Shown: positions 27,874-37,126, numbered from the stretch's first letter. The stretch: DNA of 64,000 nucleotides from Myxococcales bacterium (GCA_016794365.1 JAEUKB010000062.1:1-64000), one strand, 5' to 3'. Numbers and translations: made by a program. The notes: generated by a model not told the origin, from the letters alone.

Positions 27874-28638
27874 ATGTACAAAGGGCTCCGGGTCGCGGTG
27901 GTCGTCCCGGCCTATAACGAAGCAGACAACCTGCCACAGACGCTGGCGACGATACCGGACTACGTGGATCATATCTTGGTCGTCGATGATGGCAGTGCGG
28001 ACAAGACCTCGACGGTGGCTGCCGAGCATGCGCGGCCCGGCATCGAGGTGCTGCGGCACTTTCACAACCAAGGCGTCGGGGCAGCAGTGGCGACGGGCTA
28101 TCGACGAGCCGTAGATCTGGACAGTGATGTCGCGGTGGTGATGGCGGGCGACGGTCAGATGGATCCGTCGGACTTGCCCAGCCTGCTACAGCCGATCGTC
28201 GAAGGACAAGCGGACTACGTCAAAGGCAATCGCTTTGCGTATCGAGAAGTCTGGCAGACGATGCCGAGGCTGCGACTCGTCGGGAACATTGCGCTGTCGC
28301 TGCTGACGAGGCTGACGGCGGGATATCCGCACATGTTTGACTCGCAGTGTGGCTTTACGGCGGTGACGCGGCAGACGCTTTTGGCGATTGATCTCGATGG
28401 GCTGTTTCCGCGCTACGGCTATCCAAACGATCTGCTGGCGAGGCTGTGGGTCGGTGGCGCGCGCGTGCTGGATGTGCCGGTACGGACGATTTATGGCAGC
28501 GCGTGGCGATCGGGAATCTCGCTGAAGACGGCGATTTATCCGGTGCTGTTTGTGGCGCTGCGGGCGCTGCCGTGGCGACTGTGGATGCGAATGCGTCGGC
28601 GAGATGAGCGGTCGGAGCGTCCGTGTACGTCGGAGTAG
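27874..28638 (+). CDS. Family 2 glycosyltransferase (polyprenyl-phosphate sugar transferase-like)
   Basis: 254 aa from the ATG at 27874; a start at 27835 is possible. GT-A motifs: VVVPAYNEADNLPQTL, ILVVDDGSADKT and VVMAGDGQMDPSDLP (the DxD-like QMD segment), plus VKGNRF, as in dolichol/undecaprenyl-phosphate mannosyl- and glucosyltransferases. The C-terminal 60 residues include a weak hydrophobic stretch. It overlaps the next glycosyltransferase gene by 16 nt, so the two are coupled, probably making a surface or storage glycan. Confidence 0.9.
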   Translation: MYKGLRVAVVVPAYNEADNLPQTLATIPDYVDHILVVDDGSADKTSTVAAEHARPGIEVLRHFHNQGVGAAVATGYRRAVDLDSDVAVVMAGDGQMDPSDLPSLLQPIVEGQADYVKGNRFAYREVWQTMPRLRLVGNIALSLLTRLTAGYPHMFDSQCGFTAVTRQTLLAIDLDGLFPRYGYPNDLLARLWVGGARVLDVPVRTIYGSAWRSGISLKTAIYPVLFVALRALPWRLWMRMRRRDERSERPCTSE

Positions 28639-29771
28639 TGACGACATCGTATCCTCGCTTTTCCGGTGACGCGGCGGGCGGCTTTGTCCACGAGCTGAAC
28701 CTGTATCTGCGTCGCTGTGGTCATCGGGTAACGGTGATCTGCGCCGGGGACGGTGTGGCCAAGTCGCATGAGCTTCTCGACGGAGTTGAGGTTCATCGTC
28801 TGTCTTCGTCGCTGTTTTTCCACGGTGGCGCGCCGGATGCGCTGTCAAGCGGGCTGAGAAGCGAGCCGCTTTTGACGCTGCTTCGCGCCGGATGGTTTTC
28901 AGGATCGCTGCTTGCGCAGTGCGCGGAGCGACTGCGGGACTGCGACATGTTGATCTCGCACTGGCTGGTGCCGTGTGGGCTGCTGGCGACGCTGTGTCAA
29001 GGCCAGCGACGGCATGTGGCGATCGCTCACTCGTCGGACATTCACTTGCTGCGACGCCTTTACGCGCAGTCGCTGGTTCGCTGGCTGGCGAAGCAGACGC
29101 GGCTGATGTATAGCGCGGCGCATCTGCGAGTGGACGGGGCCCCGGGGGACGTGGTGGCGATGGGCGTGACGGTGTCCGACTTTGCAGCGACGGACGAAGT
29201 GCGACAGAAGGCGCGACAGACGCTGGGCTGTGCAACAAAGACGGTGCTGTTTTTGGGACGCTTGGTGCCGGTCAAAGGTGTGCCGGTGCTGCTCGATGCG
29301 ATGGCCGAGCTGGCGAGCGAAGTTCCCGTCGAATTGATCGTGGCTGGCGACGGTCCAGAGCGATCCAAACTGGAAGCGCAAGCTCGTCGGCGCGGGCTGT
29401 CTGTGCGCTTCGTCGGGCCGGTCTTTGGAACGGAAAAACAGACGCTGCTGTGGGCCGCAGATGCGCTGGTGCTGCCGTCGCTACAGCTTGCGGATGGTCG
29501 AACCGAGGGCGCTCCGGTGGTGCTGTGGGAAGCGCTGGCGGCGGGCTGTCCGGTGGTTGCCTCACGCGTGGGCGGTGTGGCCGATCAGCTTCAAACGGCA
29601 GGACTTCTGACGGAACCAGGTGATGTCGCGTCGCTGGTCTGTGCGCTGCGGCAGGTGCTGACAGACGATCGTACGGCGCGCAGGCTGCGAGAGGAGGGCC
29701 CACTTCGCGCGCGAGCGGCGGACTGGTCGGTTGTGGCTCCGCAGCTGCTGGGCTGCACGCTGACTGGATAG
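28623..29771 (+). CDS. Family 4 (GT-B) glycosyltransferase
   Basis: 382 aa, GTG start overlapping the previous gene. N-lobe begins VGVVTTSYPRFSGDAAGGFVHEL; the C-lobe has VLFLGRLVPVKGVPVLLDA, LIVAGDGPERSKLE, VRFVGPVFGTEKQTLLWAADALVLPS and EGAPVVLWEALAAGCPVVAS, the EX7E-type retaining glycosyltransferase motif. Acceptor unknown; probably the same pathway as the adjacent family 2 enzyme. Confidence 0.92.
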   Translation: MYVGVVTTSYPRFSGDAAGGFVHELNLYLRRCGHRVTVICAGDGVAKSHELLDGVEVHRLSSSLFFHGGAPDALSSGLRSEPLLTLLRAGWFSGSLLAQCAERLRDCDMLISHWLVPCGLLATLCQGQRRHVAIAHSSDIHLLRRLYAQSLVRWLAKQTRLMYSAAHLRVDGAPGDVVAMGVTVSDFAATDEVRQKARQTLGCATKTVLFLGRLVPVKGVPVLLDAMAELASEVPVELIVAGDGPERSKLEAQARRRGLSVRFVGPVFGTEKQTLLWAADALVLPSLQLADGRTEGAPVVLWEALAAGCPVVASRVGGVADQLQTAGLLTEPGDVASLVCALRQVLTDDRTARRLREEGPLRARAADWSVVAPQLLGCTLTG

Positions 29772-29945
29772 CGATCGCGTATGGATGTGATTCGTGCGGC
29801 CAATCCGTCGGCTGTGAAGGTTGCGACGGCGTCTCTGGCGTGGTAACGAATCAGCATCCCGCTTGTTATTGCGAGCGGTATAAATAAACCTATTGCGTAC
29901 GCACTGTTTTTTGCGAAACAGCAAGACGGTCGTCGTTTTTGGCGC

Positions 29946-29962
29946 TCTGCCGAGTCGGCAGA
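29946..29962. promoter_or_regulatory. 17-bp palindrome upstream of a lipoprotein gene
   Basis: TCTGCCGA-G-TCGGCAGA is a perfect 8-bp dyad ending 17 nt before the ATG at 29979. A second hairpin CTGTTT-TTTGCG-AAACAG is at 29904-29921 and an AT-rich TATAAATAAA at about 29879-29888. Together they suggest an operator/promoter region for the 29979-34559 gene group, though the dyad could also act in the mRNA leader. Confidence 0.45.
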
Positions 29963-29978
29963 AGAGGAATGGCAGAAG

Positions 29979-30728
29979 ATGAACTTGGCATCCGTGACAG
30001 GTCAGCTCCGACGGGGGCTCGGGCAACCAACTGGTCAAAAGCGTGGGCTCCTCGGTCGAGCGAAGTGGCTCTCGCTGCTTCTTCTGCTGGGAGCGCTCAT
30101 TCCTGGCTGTGACAAAGGTCTGGCTGGGCTGCTCGACAACACTGGAGTCGGAGCGACGCTGCTTCCCGGTGTGAAGCTGAACCTTCCGCCGCCGCCGTCT
30201 TTCGCCGAGCCAAGCACTCCGCGCGAGTATCCCGACGGAACGGTATCGATCTACGGACTGCGCAAAGAGTTTAAGCGCTACAGCGACACCAAGAACAAGT
30301 ACATCGGGCAGAAGGTGAAGGTGAAAGCGTACCTGCTCGAGGTCTACAAGTGTCCGGTCTGTCCGAAGGGCCAGCAGTGCAAGCAGTGCGAAGAGCCGCA
30401 CATGTATGCGTCGGACGAACCAAATGGCTCGAAGGAAAAGGGCCTGCTCATCGCCGAGTATCGTGGCTTTCGAGGCCGTGAGCCGAAGCTGACGATCGGC
30501 AAGCAGTACGCGTTTGAAGGTGTGTTCAATCAGTCGAGCCCGAAGGGCTTTACGTCGAGCGACGGACTGCTCGTCTATCACAAGATGCTCGACGACACGA
30601 ACAAAGAGCACATCGGTCCCGCCGAAGAAAACGAGCGCCAGGCTGCTCTCGCTGAAGCGGCTGCGCTGAAGGCCATGGGTCAGCGTCCGCCAGTTGCTCC
30701 GACGCCAGCTCCGGGCGCTCCCAAGTAA
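29979..30728 (+). CDS. Lipoprotein with possible OB-like domain and Cys cluster
   Basis: 249 aa. Signal peptide with lipobox LIPGC (about 40-44). Residues 85-205 look like a compact beta domain (VSIYGLRKEFKRY, YIGQKVKVKAYLLEVYKC, LTIGKQYAFEGVFNQSS) of OB-fold character, with a Cys cluster CPVCPKGQQCKQC that could bind metal or form disulfides. The tail is Ala/Pro-rich. It starts the gene run that continues, 14 nt later, with the squalene/phytoene synthase. Not a recognised family. Confidence 0.8.
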   Translation: MNLASVTGQLRRGLGQPTGQKRGLLGRAKWLSLLLLLGALIPGCDKGLAGLLDNTGVGATLLPGVKLNLPPPPSFAEPSTPREYPDGTVSIYGLRKEFKRYSDTKNKYIGQKVKVKAYLLEVYKCPVCPKGQQCKQCEEPHMYASDEPNGSKEKGLLIAEYRGFRGREPKLTIGKQYAFEGVFNQSSPKGFTSSDGLLVYHKMLDDTNKEHIGPAEENERQAALAEAAALKAMGQRPPVAPTPAPGAPK

Positions 30729-30742
30729 ACCAGCTTTTCATC

Positions 30743-31858
30743 GTGCTTCCGCCTTCACTTATCGCGCTGCTTTCGCGCGTCTCTCGCTCTTTTTACTTTA
30801 GTGTTCGTGTGCTTCCCGAGGCTGTTGCGGCCCAAATTGGGCTGTCGTACTTGCTCGCGCGCGCGGCGGACACGATCGCTGATACAGATCTTCTGCCTTC
30901 GTCTGTGCGGCTGGACTTGCTGACCGAGCTGGATCTGGCTTGCTCGGGAGATCCGTCCGCAGCGGCGCGACTGGATCGGCTGCTACAGACCGCGCTGTCC
31001 GACGGAGCTGTTCAATCATTGCCGTCGAGCGAGCGCACGCTGTTACAAGTGCTGGATGAGTGCTTGGCGCTGCTTGCGCAGTATTCCGAGCGCGATCGCG
31101 TGCTGATGGCCAAGGTGCTGCATCAGCTGATCACGGGAATGCAGGTCGATCTGCGACGGTTCCCGGCGGCTGGCAGCGTGACTTCGGCGGATCAAGTGGT
31201 GTCGCTGCGCTCGCTTGCGGAGCTGGACGAATACACGTATTACGCGGCGGGCTGCGTCGGAGAGTTCTGGACCGAGATCTGCGCTGCGCACATCGCCGGA
31301 CTGTCGCACCTGGCGGCTCCTGCGCTGCTTGCGAGAGGCGTTGCTCTCGGCAAAGCGCTTCAGCTTACGAACGTGGTGCGCGACCTGGCATCGGATCTGC
31401 GGATTGGACGCTGCTATGTGCCAGCGCCGCTCGTCGCACAGCATGGCTTATCGACGGATGAGCTGTTTGCGCAGACGACGGAGCCGCCGTCTGATTGGAC
31501 AAAGGCGCGCGCGCTGCGGCACCTGACGTGCGATCTGCTGAAGCTGGGTCTGGATCGCTGCGACGAAGCGTGGCCGTATGTGCTTGCGATCCCGGCGGAT
31601 CAGGTGCGGCTGCGACTGGCCTGCATCTGGCCGCTGTGGCTGGCGGTCGATACGCTGGCGCTGCTCGGAGATGTTGGATCGCCGCTGCTCACGCCGGATC
31701 AGCCGGTGAAGGTGTCGCGCCAGTCTTTGTACGCGCTGCTTGCGGGAACCTCGACGGTGACGCTGTTTGGACGAGCGGTGGGCTCAGATCGCTGGTTAGA
31801 CTCGCAGTTTCAGCAGCGAAGAGCGCGTGCTCTGCGTTCCCTTGAGGTTCGGTCATGA
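30743..31858 (+). CDS. Squalene/phytoene synthase family protein
   Basis: 371 aa, GTG start. Head-to-head prenyltransferase motifs are present: SRSFYFSVRVLP (15-26), first Asp motif ARAADTIADT, YTYYAAGCVGEFWTEI, and second Asp motif LTNVVRDLASDLRIGRCYVP. The paired DxxxD motifs bind Mg and the diphosphates. The sequence cannot by itself separate squalene, hydroxysqualene and phytoene synthesis. The C-terminus overlaps the TolC gene by 4 nt (ATGA), tying isoprenoid synthesis to an efflux operon. Confidence 0.9.
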   Translation: MLPPSLIALLSRVSRSFYFSVRVLPEAVAAQIGLSYLLARAADTIADTDLLPSSVRLDLLTELDLACSGDPSAAARLDRLLQTALSDGAVQSLPSSERTLLQVLDECLALLAQYSERDRVLMAKVLHQLITGMQVDLRRFPAAGSVTSADQVVSLRSLAELDEYTYYAAGCVGEFWTEICAAHIAGLSHLAAPALLARGVALGKALQLTNVVRDLASDLRIGRCYVPAPLVAQHGLSTDELFAQTTEPPSDWTKARALRHLTCDLLKLGLDRCDEAWPYVLAIPADQVRLRLACIWPLWLAVDTLALLGDVGSPLLTPDQPVKVSRQSLYALLAGTSTVTLFGRAVGSDRWLDSQFQQRRARALRSLEVRS

Positions 31859-33288
31859 AACGAGTCGCTCCGGTTCAGTTCGCAGTCGTGAGCGTGATGG
31901 CTCTTACAGCGACGGGAAGTGTCTCGCCCGTAGCGGCACAAGCTGTGAGCGAAGCGACGACGGCACCCATTGACCTGAGCGAAGCAATTCAGACGGCACT
32001 GACGCACAGTCCGACGGCGGAAGCGGCTCGACAGACCAAGCTCTCGGCGGAAGCGCGGATCGGAACAGTGCGAAGTTCGTGGCTGCCGCAGTTGACACTG
32101 TCGGGTTCGGTGCGTGGCGACTATAGCTACCAAATCGGGGGCATGAATACGCAGGTGACGACGCTGCGCTCTAGTGGTCAGCTTGCGCTCAACCAGATGA
32201 TCTACGACTTTGGTCGCGTCGGAGGCCGGATTTCAGCCGCACAGGCGAGCGCGCAGGCCGCGCAGACCGACGAGCGAAACGTCCAGTCGCAGGTTGTTCT
32301 CGGTGCGATGAGTGGCTTTTACGCGGTGCTGCAAGCGGAAGCGCTTTTGTCCGTCGCCAGCGAAAACCAACAGCAGCAGCTGCGACGACTGAAACAAGCC
32401 GAGAGCTTCTTCAAAATTGGCACCAAGCCGCAGATCGATGTGTTGATTGCTCAGACGGCGGTGGCGCAAGCGCGGCTGCAAGTGCTGCAAGCGACGGGAA
32501 ATGTGCAGGTCGCGCGCACGCAGTTTTTGCAGTCGCTGGGTCTGCCCGAGAGCGAGTGGCCGCGCTGGCAAAAGCGCCCTGTTTCGTCGCTGCTCCCGCC
32601 TCCGCATGCGCTGGAGTCGCAGCTGCATGGTGCCAGTGCAGAGACGGTGGCGACGATTCCTGATGCGACGGTGGATGCGGCACTGCGCACGCGGCCTGAT
32701 TTTCAGTCGCTCCAGTCGCGGGTTCGCGCGGCGGAAGCGCAGCTTAAGGCGGCACGAGCGGACTATTTTCCGACGCTGTCCATCGGAGCAAACGCATCGC
32801 TCAGCAGCGGAACCATCGGCGGCATCAGCGGCCTGGATGTGACGACGCAGCAGTCGCTGCCGGGTCTGTTGGTGACGGGAACGCTTGGACTCAACTGGCC
32901 GGTCTTGACGGGCTTATCGACGGTCTATGCGGTACGAGACGCGCAGGCTCAGCTCTCGCTCGCGCAGGCCAACCTTCAGCAGCTTCGGCTACAGGTTCGG
33001 AGTCAGCTTCAGCAGGCGTTGCAGCAAGTGTTGACGGCGTGGCTGACGGTGGAAGCCTCCGTTGCGCTCGCGAATCAGGCGAAAAAACAGCTCGAAATGG
33101 CAGATGGTCGCTATCGAGCTGGTGTCGGCAATGCGATCGAGCTGGGCGACGCGCAGGTCTCGGCGATGCAGGCCCAAGCGCAGCAGGTTCAGGCGGACTT
33201 TGCGCTGGCGCTTCAGCGGGCGAACCTGCGCTTTTATCTCGGCGAGCTGATCAGCGAAACCGAGCCACGAGGAGGAACCTCGCCATGA
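31855..33288 (+). CDS. TolC-family outer membrane efflux protein
   Basis: 477 aa. Signal peptide ends around VAAQA. Two outer-membrane-efflux repeats are visible: LSEAIQTALTHSPTAEAARQTKLSAEARIG ... LALNQMIYDFGRVGGRISAAQA and ARTRPDF-type LRTRPDFQSLQSRVRAAEAQLKAARADYFPTLS ... LGLNWPVLTGLSTVYAVRDA, with long helical segments. It forms the outer membrane exit duct. Overlaps the MacA-like gene by 4 nt. Confidence 0.94.
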   Translation: MKRVAPVQFAVVSVMALTATGSVSPVAAQAVSEATTAPIDLSEAIQTALTHSPTAEAARQTKLSAEARIGTVRSSWLPQLTLSGSVRGDYSYQIGGMNTQVTTLRSSGQLALNQMIYDFGRVGGRISAAQASAQAAQTDERNVQSQVVLGAMSGFYAVLQAEALLSVASENQQQQLRRLKQAESFFKIGTKPQIDVLIAQTAVAQARLQVLQATGNVQVARTQFLQSLGLPESEWPRWQKRPVSSLLPPPHALESQLHGASAETVATIPDATVDAALRTRPDFQSLQSRVRAAEAQLKAARADYFPTLSIGANASLSSGTIGGISGLDVTTQQSLPGLLVTGTLGLNWPVLTGLSTVYAVRDAQAQLSLAQANLQQLRLQVRSQLQQALQQVLTAWLTVEASVALANQAKKQLEMADGRYRAGVGNAIELGDAQVSAMQAQAQQVQADFALALQRANLRFYLGELISETEPRGGTSP

Positions 33289-34559
33289 GCGAACAGAGAT
33301 CAGCGCCTCGGCTGAAGCTGTGGATTTGGCTGGCGATCGCTGCGATCGCACTTTCCGTCGGAGCGTATCGGCTGTTTTTCCGCAAAAGTGAAGCGCCGCG
33401 CTGGGTGACGGCAAAAGTAACGCGCGGTGACGTGACGCAGGTGGTAAACGCGACGGGAACGATTCAGCCGCTGCTGCTGTCGCCGGTGGGCTCGCAGGTG
33501 TCGGGCATCGTCTACAAGCTGCACGCTGACTTTAACGACACGGTGAAGCAAGGTCAGGTCTTGGTGGAGCTGGATCCCGCGCTGTTTCAGACGGCGGTAA
33601 AGAGCCAAGAAGCCAACTTGGCGTCGGCGCAAGCGAACCTGATTCGGACGAAAGCGGATGCGCAGAATGCGTCTCGAGTGGCCGAGCGAGCGCGCGCGCT
33701 GTTTGCGAAGAACTACATCTCGGCGGCGGATCGGGACACGGCGGTGGCAGCCGAGCAGAGCACCGCAGCGAGCGTTCAAGCGGCGGAAGCGGGCATCAAG
33801 CTGGCGCAAGCGAGCCTCGATAAAGCGCGGCTGGATCTGAAAAACTCGGTGATCCTCTCGCCGGTCGATGGGGTGGTGATTTCGCGCAACGTCGAGCTGG
33901 GCCAAGCGGTGGTGGCGTCGTTTCAGGCACCGAACCTGTTTCAGATCGCAGGTGATCTGCGCAAGATGCAGGTACTGGCCAGCGTCGATGAGGCTGATAT
34001 TGGCTTTCTGACCGTCGGAGCCAGCGCCGAATTTACGGTCGATTCCTTTCGCGGCAAGCGCTTTCGCGCCAAGGTCGCTCAGATTCGTAACGCTGCTCAG
34101 ACGGTGCAAAACGTCGTGACGTACGTGGTCGTTCTCGACGTGGACAATGGCGAGCTGCTGCTGCGACCGGGCATGACTGCGAACGTGAAGGTGGTGGTGG
34201 CGGATCGCAAAGACGTGCTGCTGGTTCCGAATGCGGCGCTGCGCTTCAAGCCTCGATTGGAACGACCAGCCAGCGACGGAGCCAAGCCCGAAAACCGTGA
34301 GCGTCGCAGCCGAGGAGAAGGCAAAGGCAAGTCGTCGATCTTCGTTCCCGACGGAGAAGGCATTCGTCCTGTCTTTGTCACCGTCGGAATCAGCGATGGA
34401 CTCAATACGGAAATTGGCGAAGGACTCAGCGAAGATCAGGTCATCGTCGTTGATTCTCAGAAGACTTCGTCCGGGTCAGCTCCGACGGGAAATCCAATGA
34501 ACGCGCCACGACCTGGCGGGGCTCCCGGCGGCGGTGGCATGAGACGCGTTGGGATGTGA
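33285..34559 (+). CDS. MacA/HlyD-type periplasmic adaptor
   Basis: 424 aa from the ATG at 33285, which overlaps the TolC stop and has GGAGGAAC 8 nt upstream. N-terminal membrane helix (about 11-29), lipoyl half-motifs (VVNATGTIQPLLLSPVGSQVSGIV and VILSPVDGVVISRNVELGQAV), an alpha-helical hairpin between them (about 105-185), and beta-barrel and membrane-proximal domains. It would join the TolC duct to an inner membrane pump of the MacB or RND type. No ATPase follows directly; a MacB-like permease lies on the other strand at 35171-36376. Confidence 0.93.
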   Translation: MSEQRSAPRLKLWIWLAIAAIALSVGAYRLFFRKSEAPRWVTAKVTRGDVTQVVNATGTIQPLLLSPVGSQVSGIVYKLHADFNDTVKQGQVLVELDPALFQTAVKSQEANLASAQANLIRTKADAQNASRVAERARALFAKNYISAADRDTAVAAEQSTAASVQAAEAGIKLAQASLDKARLDLKNSVILSPVDGVVISRNVELGQAVVASFQAPNLFQIAGDLRKMQVLASVDEADIGFLTVGASAEFTVDSFRGKRFRAKVAQIRNAAQTVQNVVTYVVVLDVDNGELLLRPGMTANVKVVVADRKDVLLVPNAALRFKPRLERPASDGAKPENRERRSRGEGKGKSSIFVPDGEGIRPVFVTVGISDGLNTEIGEGLSEDQVIVVDSQKTSSGSAPTGNPMNAPRPGGAPGGGGMRRVGM

Positions 34560-34603
34560 TGCCGGTGCTTTGGGAAATGGTCTCGCGATGATAGTGTGCT
34601 GCC

Positions 34604-35134
34604 ATGGTTTCTGACCCAGCGCTGTCGCTTTTGTCTCGTCACATCCGCGACGTTCCCGACTTTCCCAAGCCTGGCATTTTGTTCAAGGACATCACGCCGC
34701 TGCTCGGAGAAGCGACGGCGTTTCGGCTGTCGATTCAGCTGTTGGCGGAACGGATCGCGCCGCTTCGTCCGACGATGATTGTCGGTATCGAGTCGCGAGG
34801 CTTTATTTTTGCGGCTCCCGTCGCTGAGCGACTTGGACTTGGCTTTGCGCCGGTTCGTAAGCCAGGCAAGCTTCCCTATCGTCGAGTCACCGAGAGCTAT
34901 GCGCTGGAATACGGTAGCGGCACGCTGGAAATGCACGAAGACGCGGTGGCTGGTCAGCGCGTGGTGATCATTGACGACGTGCTGGCGACGGGCGGAACGG
35001 CAGCGGGCGCGGCGCGACTGTGTCAGCGTCAAGGGGCTGAGCTGCTCGGCTTTGGCTTTGTGATTGAGCTGTCGTTTCTGGACGGTCGCAAGCCGCTGGC
35101 GGGACATCCGATCGTGACGCTGCTTTCGTATTAG
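34604..35134 (+). CDS. apt: Adenine phosphoribosyltransferase
   Basis: 176 aa. Family features in order: IRDVPDFPKPGILFKDITPLL, IVGIESRGFIFAAPVAERL, RKPGKLPYRRVTESYALEYG, and the PRPP-binding loop VVIIDDVLATGGTAAGA. Converts adenine plus PRPP to AMP in purine salvage. No Shine-Dalgarno is seen; a GATAGT hexamer ends 8 nt before the ATG. Confidence 0.97.
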   Translation: MVSDPALSLLSRHIRDVPDFPKPGILFKDITPLLGEATAFRLSIQLLAERIAPLRPTMIVGIESRGFIFAAPVAERLGLGFAPVRKPGKLPYRRVTESYALEYGSGTLEMHEDAVAGQRVVIIDDVLATGGTAAGAARLCQRQGAELLGFGFVIELSFLDGRKPLAGHPIVTLLSY

Positions 35135-35170
35135 ACGCGGAAACGCGCTGCGCAGCGACGGTGGATTTAA

Positions 35171-36376
35171 TCATTCGTAGCGCAGTGCTTCAACCGGATC
35201 GAGGCTGGCTGCTCGCTGGGCGGGAACGACTCCCGATAAAATGCCGACGAGCCCTGAAAATCCGACGGCGATCAGCACGATGTCGAAAGACAGTCGCACG
35301 GGCAGCCCCGGTAGGAGCAGTCGTCCCGTCGTGATGATCAGCGCACCAAGCAGCAGTCCGATGATTCCTCCGAGGAGCGAGATCACGATGGACTCGAGCA
35401 GAAACTGAAGCAAGACGTGACGCTTCTTGGCTCCGACGGCACGACGGACGCCAATCTCGCGGGTTCGCTCGCGCACCGATACCAGCATGATGTTGGCGAT
35501 GCCGATGCCTCCGACGACAAGAGAGATGCTGGCGATCGCGATGAGCACCATCGAAAAGGTGTTCATGATGCCGTTTACCGTCGAGAGCATGTCATCTTGC
35601 GAGATCACGGTGAAGTCGAGCTGATCGTTGTGACGACGACGCAGAAGGTCGGTGATCTCTTCGATGGCTGGATCGACGCTGACTTTGTCGCGAGCGCGTG
35701 CAAGGACGTGAGAGAGTCCCTCGACGGCGAATAAGTCCATCGCGGTGGTGACGGGAATGAACACGATGTCGTCGAGATCGAAGCCAAGCGTCTGACCTTT
35801 GTGTTCCATCAGCCCGACGACGCGGAACTCTCCGTCAGCGACTTTGATGACCTTGCCGAGCGGGTTTTCGTCGCCAAATAGCTCGAGCAGCACGGTGCGA
35901 CCGAGGACGACGAAGCGGCGTCTGGCATCGATGTCTTCGTCGGACAGAAAGCGACCTTGATCGACCTGCATCTGCCGGATTTCGGTAAATCGGCTGCTGA
36001 CGCCCAAGATGAGCGTGTCGCGACGACGGTTGAGATAACGAACAGTGCCGCCGCCAGTGACGACGCCGCTGACGCCATCAACGGATGTCGCGCGTCGCGC
36101 CAAGATCTGTTCGTCTTCGCGGGTGATCTTGTACACGGTGCCGAGAGCGGGACCGCCAAAGCCTTTGGTTTCGCGACGACCGGGCTGAATCTGAAGCAGG
36201 TTCGATCCGAGCCCAGCGAAGGTGTCACCCAAGTAGCTGCGCGCGCCTTCTCCGAGAGAGACCAGCAAAATCACCGAGAGCACACCGATGATGACGCCCA
36301 GCGTGGTCAGCACGGCGCGGACTTTGTTGGCGCGAAGCGTATCGAGCGCCGTCAGGAGCAGTTCAAGAAACGGCAT
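35171..36376 (-). CDS. MacB-like ABC transporter permease (no ATPase domain)
   Basis: 401 aa. Four membrane helices: one at about 20-42 after ALDTLRANKVRAVLTTLGVIIGV, and three C-terminal ones in MVLIAIASISLVVGGIGIANIMLVSVRERTREIGVRRAVGA and beyond. A large periplasmic MacB_PCD domain lies between (about 50-265). The N-terminal ATPase of E. coli MacB is absent, as in YknZ-type split systems, and no ATPase gene is nearby. Convergent with apt. Probably the inner membrane partner of the MacA/TolC pair 0.6 kb away. Confidence 0.92.
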   Translation of the reverse strand: MPFLELLLTALDTLRANKVRAVLTTLGVIIGVLSVILLVSLGEGARSYLGDTFAGLGSNLLQIQPGRRETKGFGGPALGTVYKITREDEQILARRATSVDGVSGVVTGGGTVRYLNRRRDTLILGVSSRFTEIRQMQVDQGRFLSDEDIDARRRFVVLGRTVLLELFGDENPLGKVIKVADGEFRVVGLMEHKGQTLGFDLDDIVFIPVTTAMDLFAVEGLSHVLARARDKVSVDPAIEEITDLLRRRHNDQLDFTVISQDDMLSTVNGIMNTFSMVLIAIASISLVVGGIGIANIMLVSVRERTREIGVRRAVGAKKRHVLLQFLLESIVISLLGGIIGLLLGALIITTGRLLLPGLPVRLSFDIVLIAVGFSGLVGILSGVVPAQRAASLDPVEALRYE

Positions 36377-36412
36377 GCGCTGCGGACTGTAACCCGCAAG
36401 CCGCCACGGTGG

Positions 36413-37126
36413 TTATTTCTTGAGCGCGTCTTTGGCGCGACGAGCCGATTCACACAGCGGCAGGTTGCCTTTGATCGCGATCGTGATGGCGTTGGCTGCC
36501 ACTTGGCCGATCGAGATGCCTCGTCCCGACAGACCTTCGGGAACGCGCTCGTGCAGCAGAAACTCGCGCGCGTCGGCCAAGCTGATGCCCTGCGGTCCGC
36601 GTGACAGCACGTTGTACAGCAGCGACGCTTCGACGGTGCCCACAAAGCCAGCTTTCGACGGAACCTGATGTCCGCCTTGGGCCGACTGCTGCATCCGAAC
36701 CTGATGCGCTGTCGCCAGATCATCGAGCGTCAGCGTCTGTCCGTTCTTGCTAAGCGACAGAAGCTGTTCGATGAGTGCTGGATCCACTTTGGCGTTGTCT
36801 CCGGCGTGCGCATCTTGGCGAGTCAGGCTGGCGTCGTGCTCGAGCTTGCCGTGCTGACACAGATCTTGAAGATGCAACACGGGCTCACTGCCTTCGCCGG
36901 GCTTGCCGAACTGTTCGAGCGCAGCTTTCGCCAGCTTGTCAGCCAGTGCGGTTGAAACGCCCAGTCGATTGACCATCGCTGACACCAGCTGTGCGCGTGT
37001 GGCGATGCCGCTGCGAGGAATGTCTCCGCCGTTGGCGAGCGAGTTTAGTGCCGGACACGGACTTCGCTGCTCGCCAGGCTGTGCGGGCTGCCAGCCAGAT
37101 GCGGCGGGCTCGGACTGCTTGCTCAT
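36413..37126 (-). CDS. Putative heme-thiolate peroxidase/peroxygenase (chloroperoxidase, Peroxidase_2 family)
   Basis: 237 aa with GGAGGG before the ATG. Near the N-terminus SPCPALNSLANGGDIPRSG (22-40) matches the PCP heme-ligand motif of fungal chloroperoxidase and unspecific peroxygenases, with Cys24 as candidate proximal thiolate. EHDASLTR at 96-103 matches the Mg-site/EHD motif, and TVEASLLYNVL (Glu166) is a candidate for the distal acid. FLLHERVPEGL (189-199) also fits the family. The length equals short-type peroxygenases. No signal peptide, so cytoplasmic as read, unlike the secreted fungal enzymes. It sits between the MacB permease and an acyl desaturase, hinting at lipid oxidation. 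Confidence 0.75.
   Translation of the reverse strand: MSKQSEPAASGWQPAQPGEQRSPCPALNSLANGGDIPRSGIATRAQLVSAMVNRLGVSTALADKLAKAALEQFGKPGEGSEPVLHLQDLCQHGKLEHDASLTRQDAHAGDNAKVDPALIEQLLSLSKNGQTLTLDDLATAHQVRMQQSAQGGHQVPSKAGFVGTVEASLLYNVLSRGPQGISLADAREFLLHERVPEGLSGRGISIGQVAANAITIAIKGNLPLCESARRAKDALKK

Noticed and set aside
35171..36376. Complete MacAB-TolC pump in the window
   Set aside because: The permease has no ATPase domain, lies on the opposite strand, and no ATPase gene is visible.
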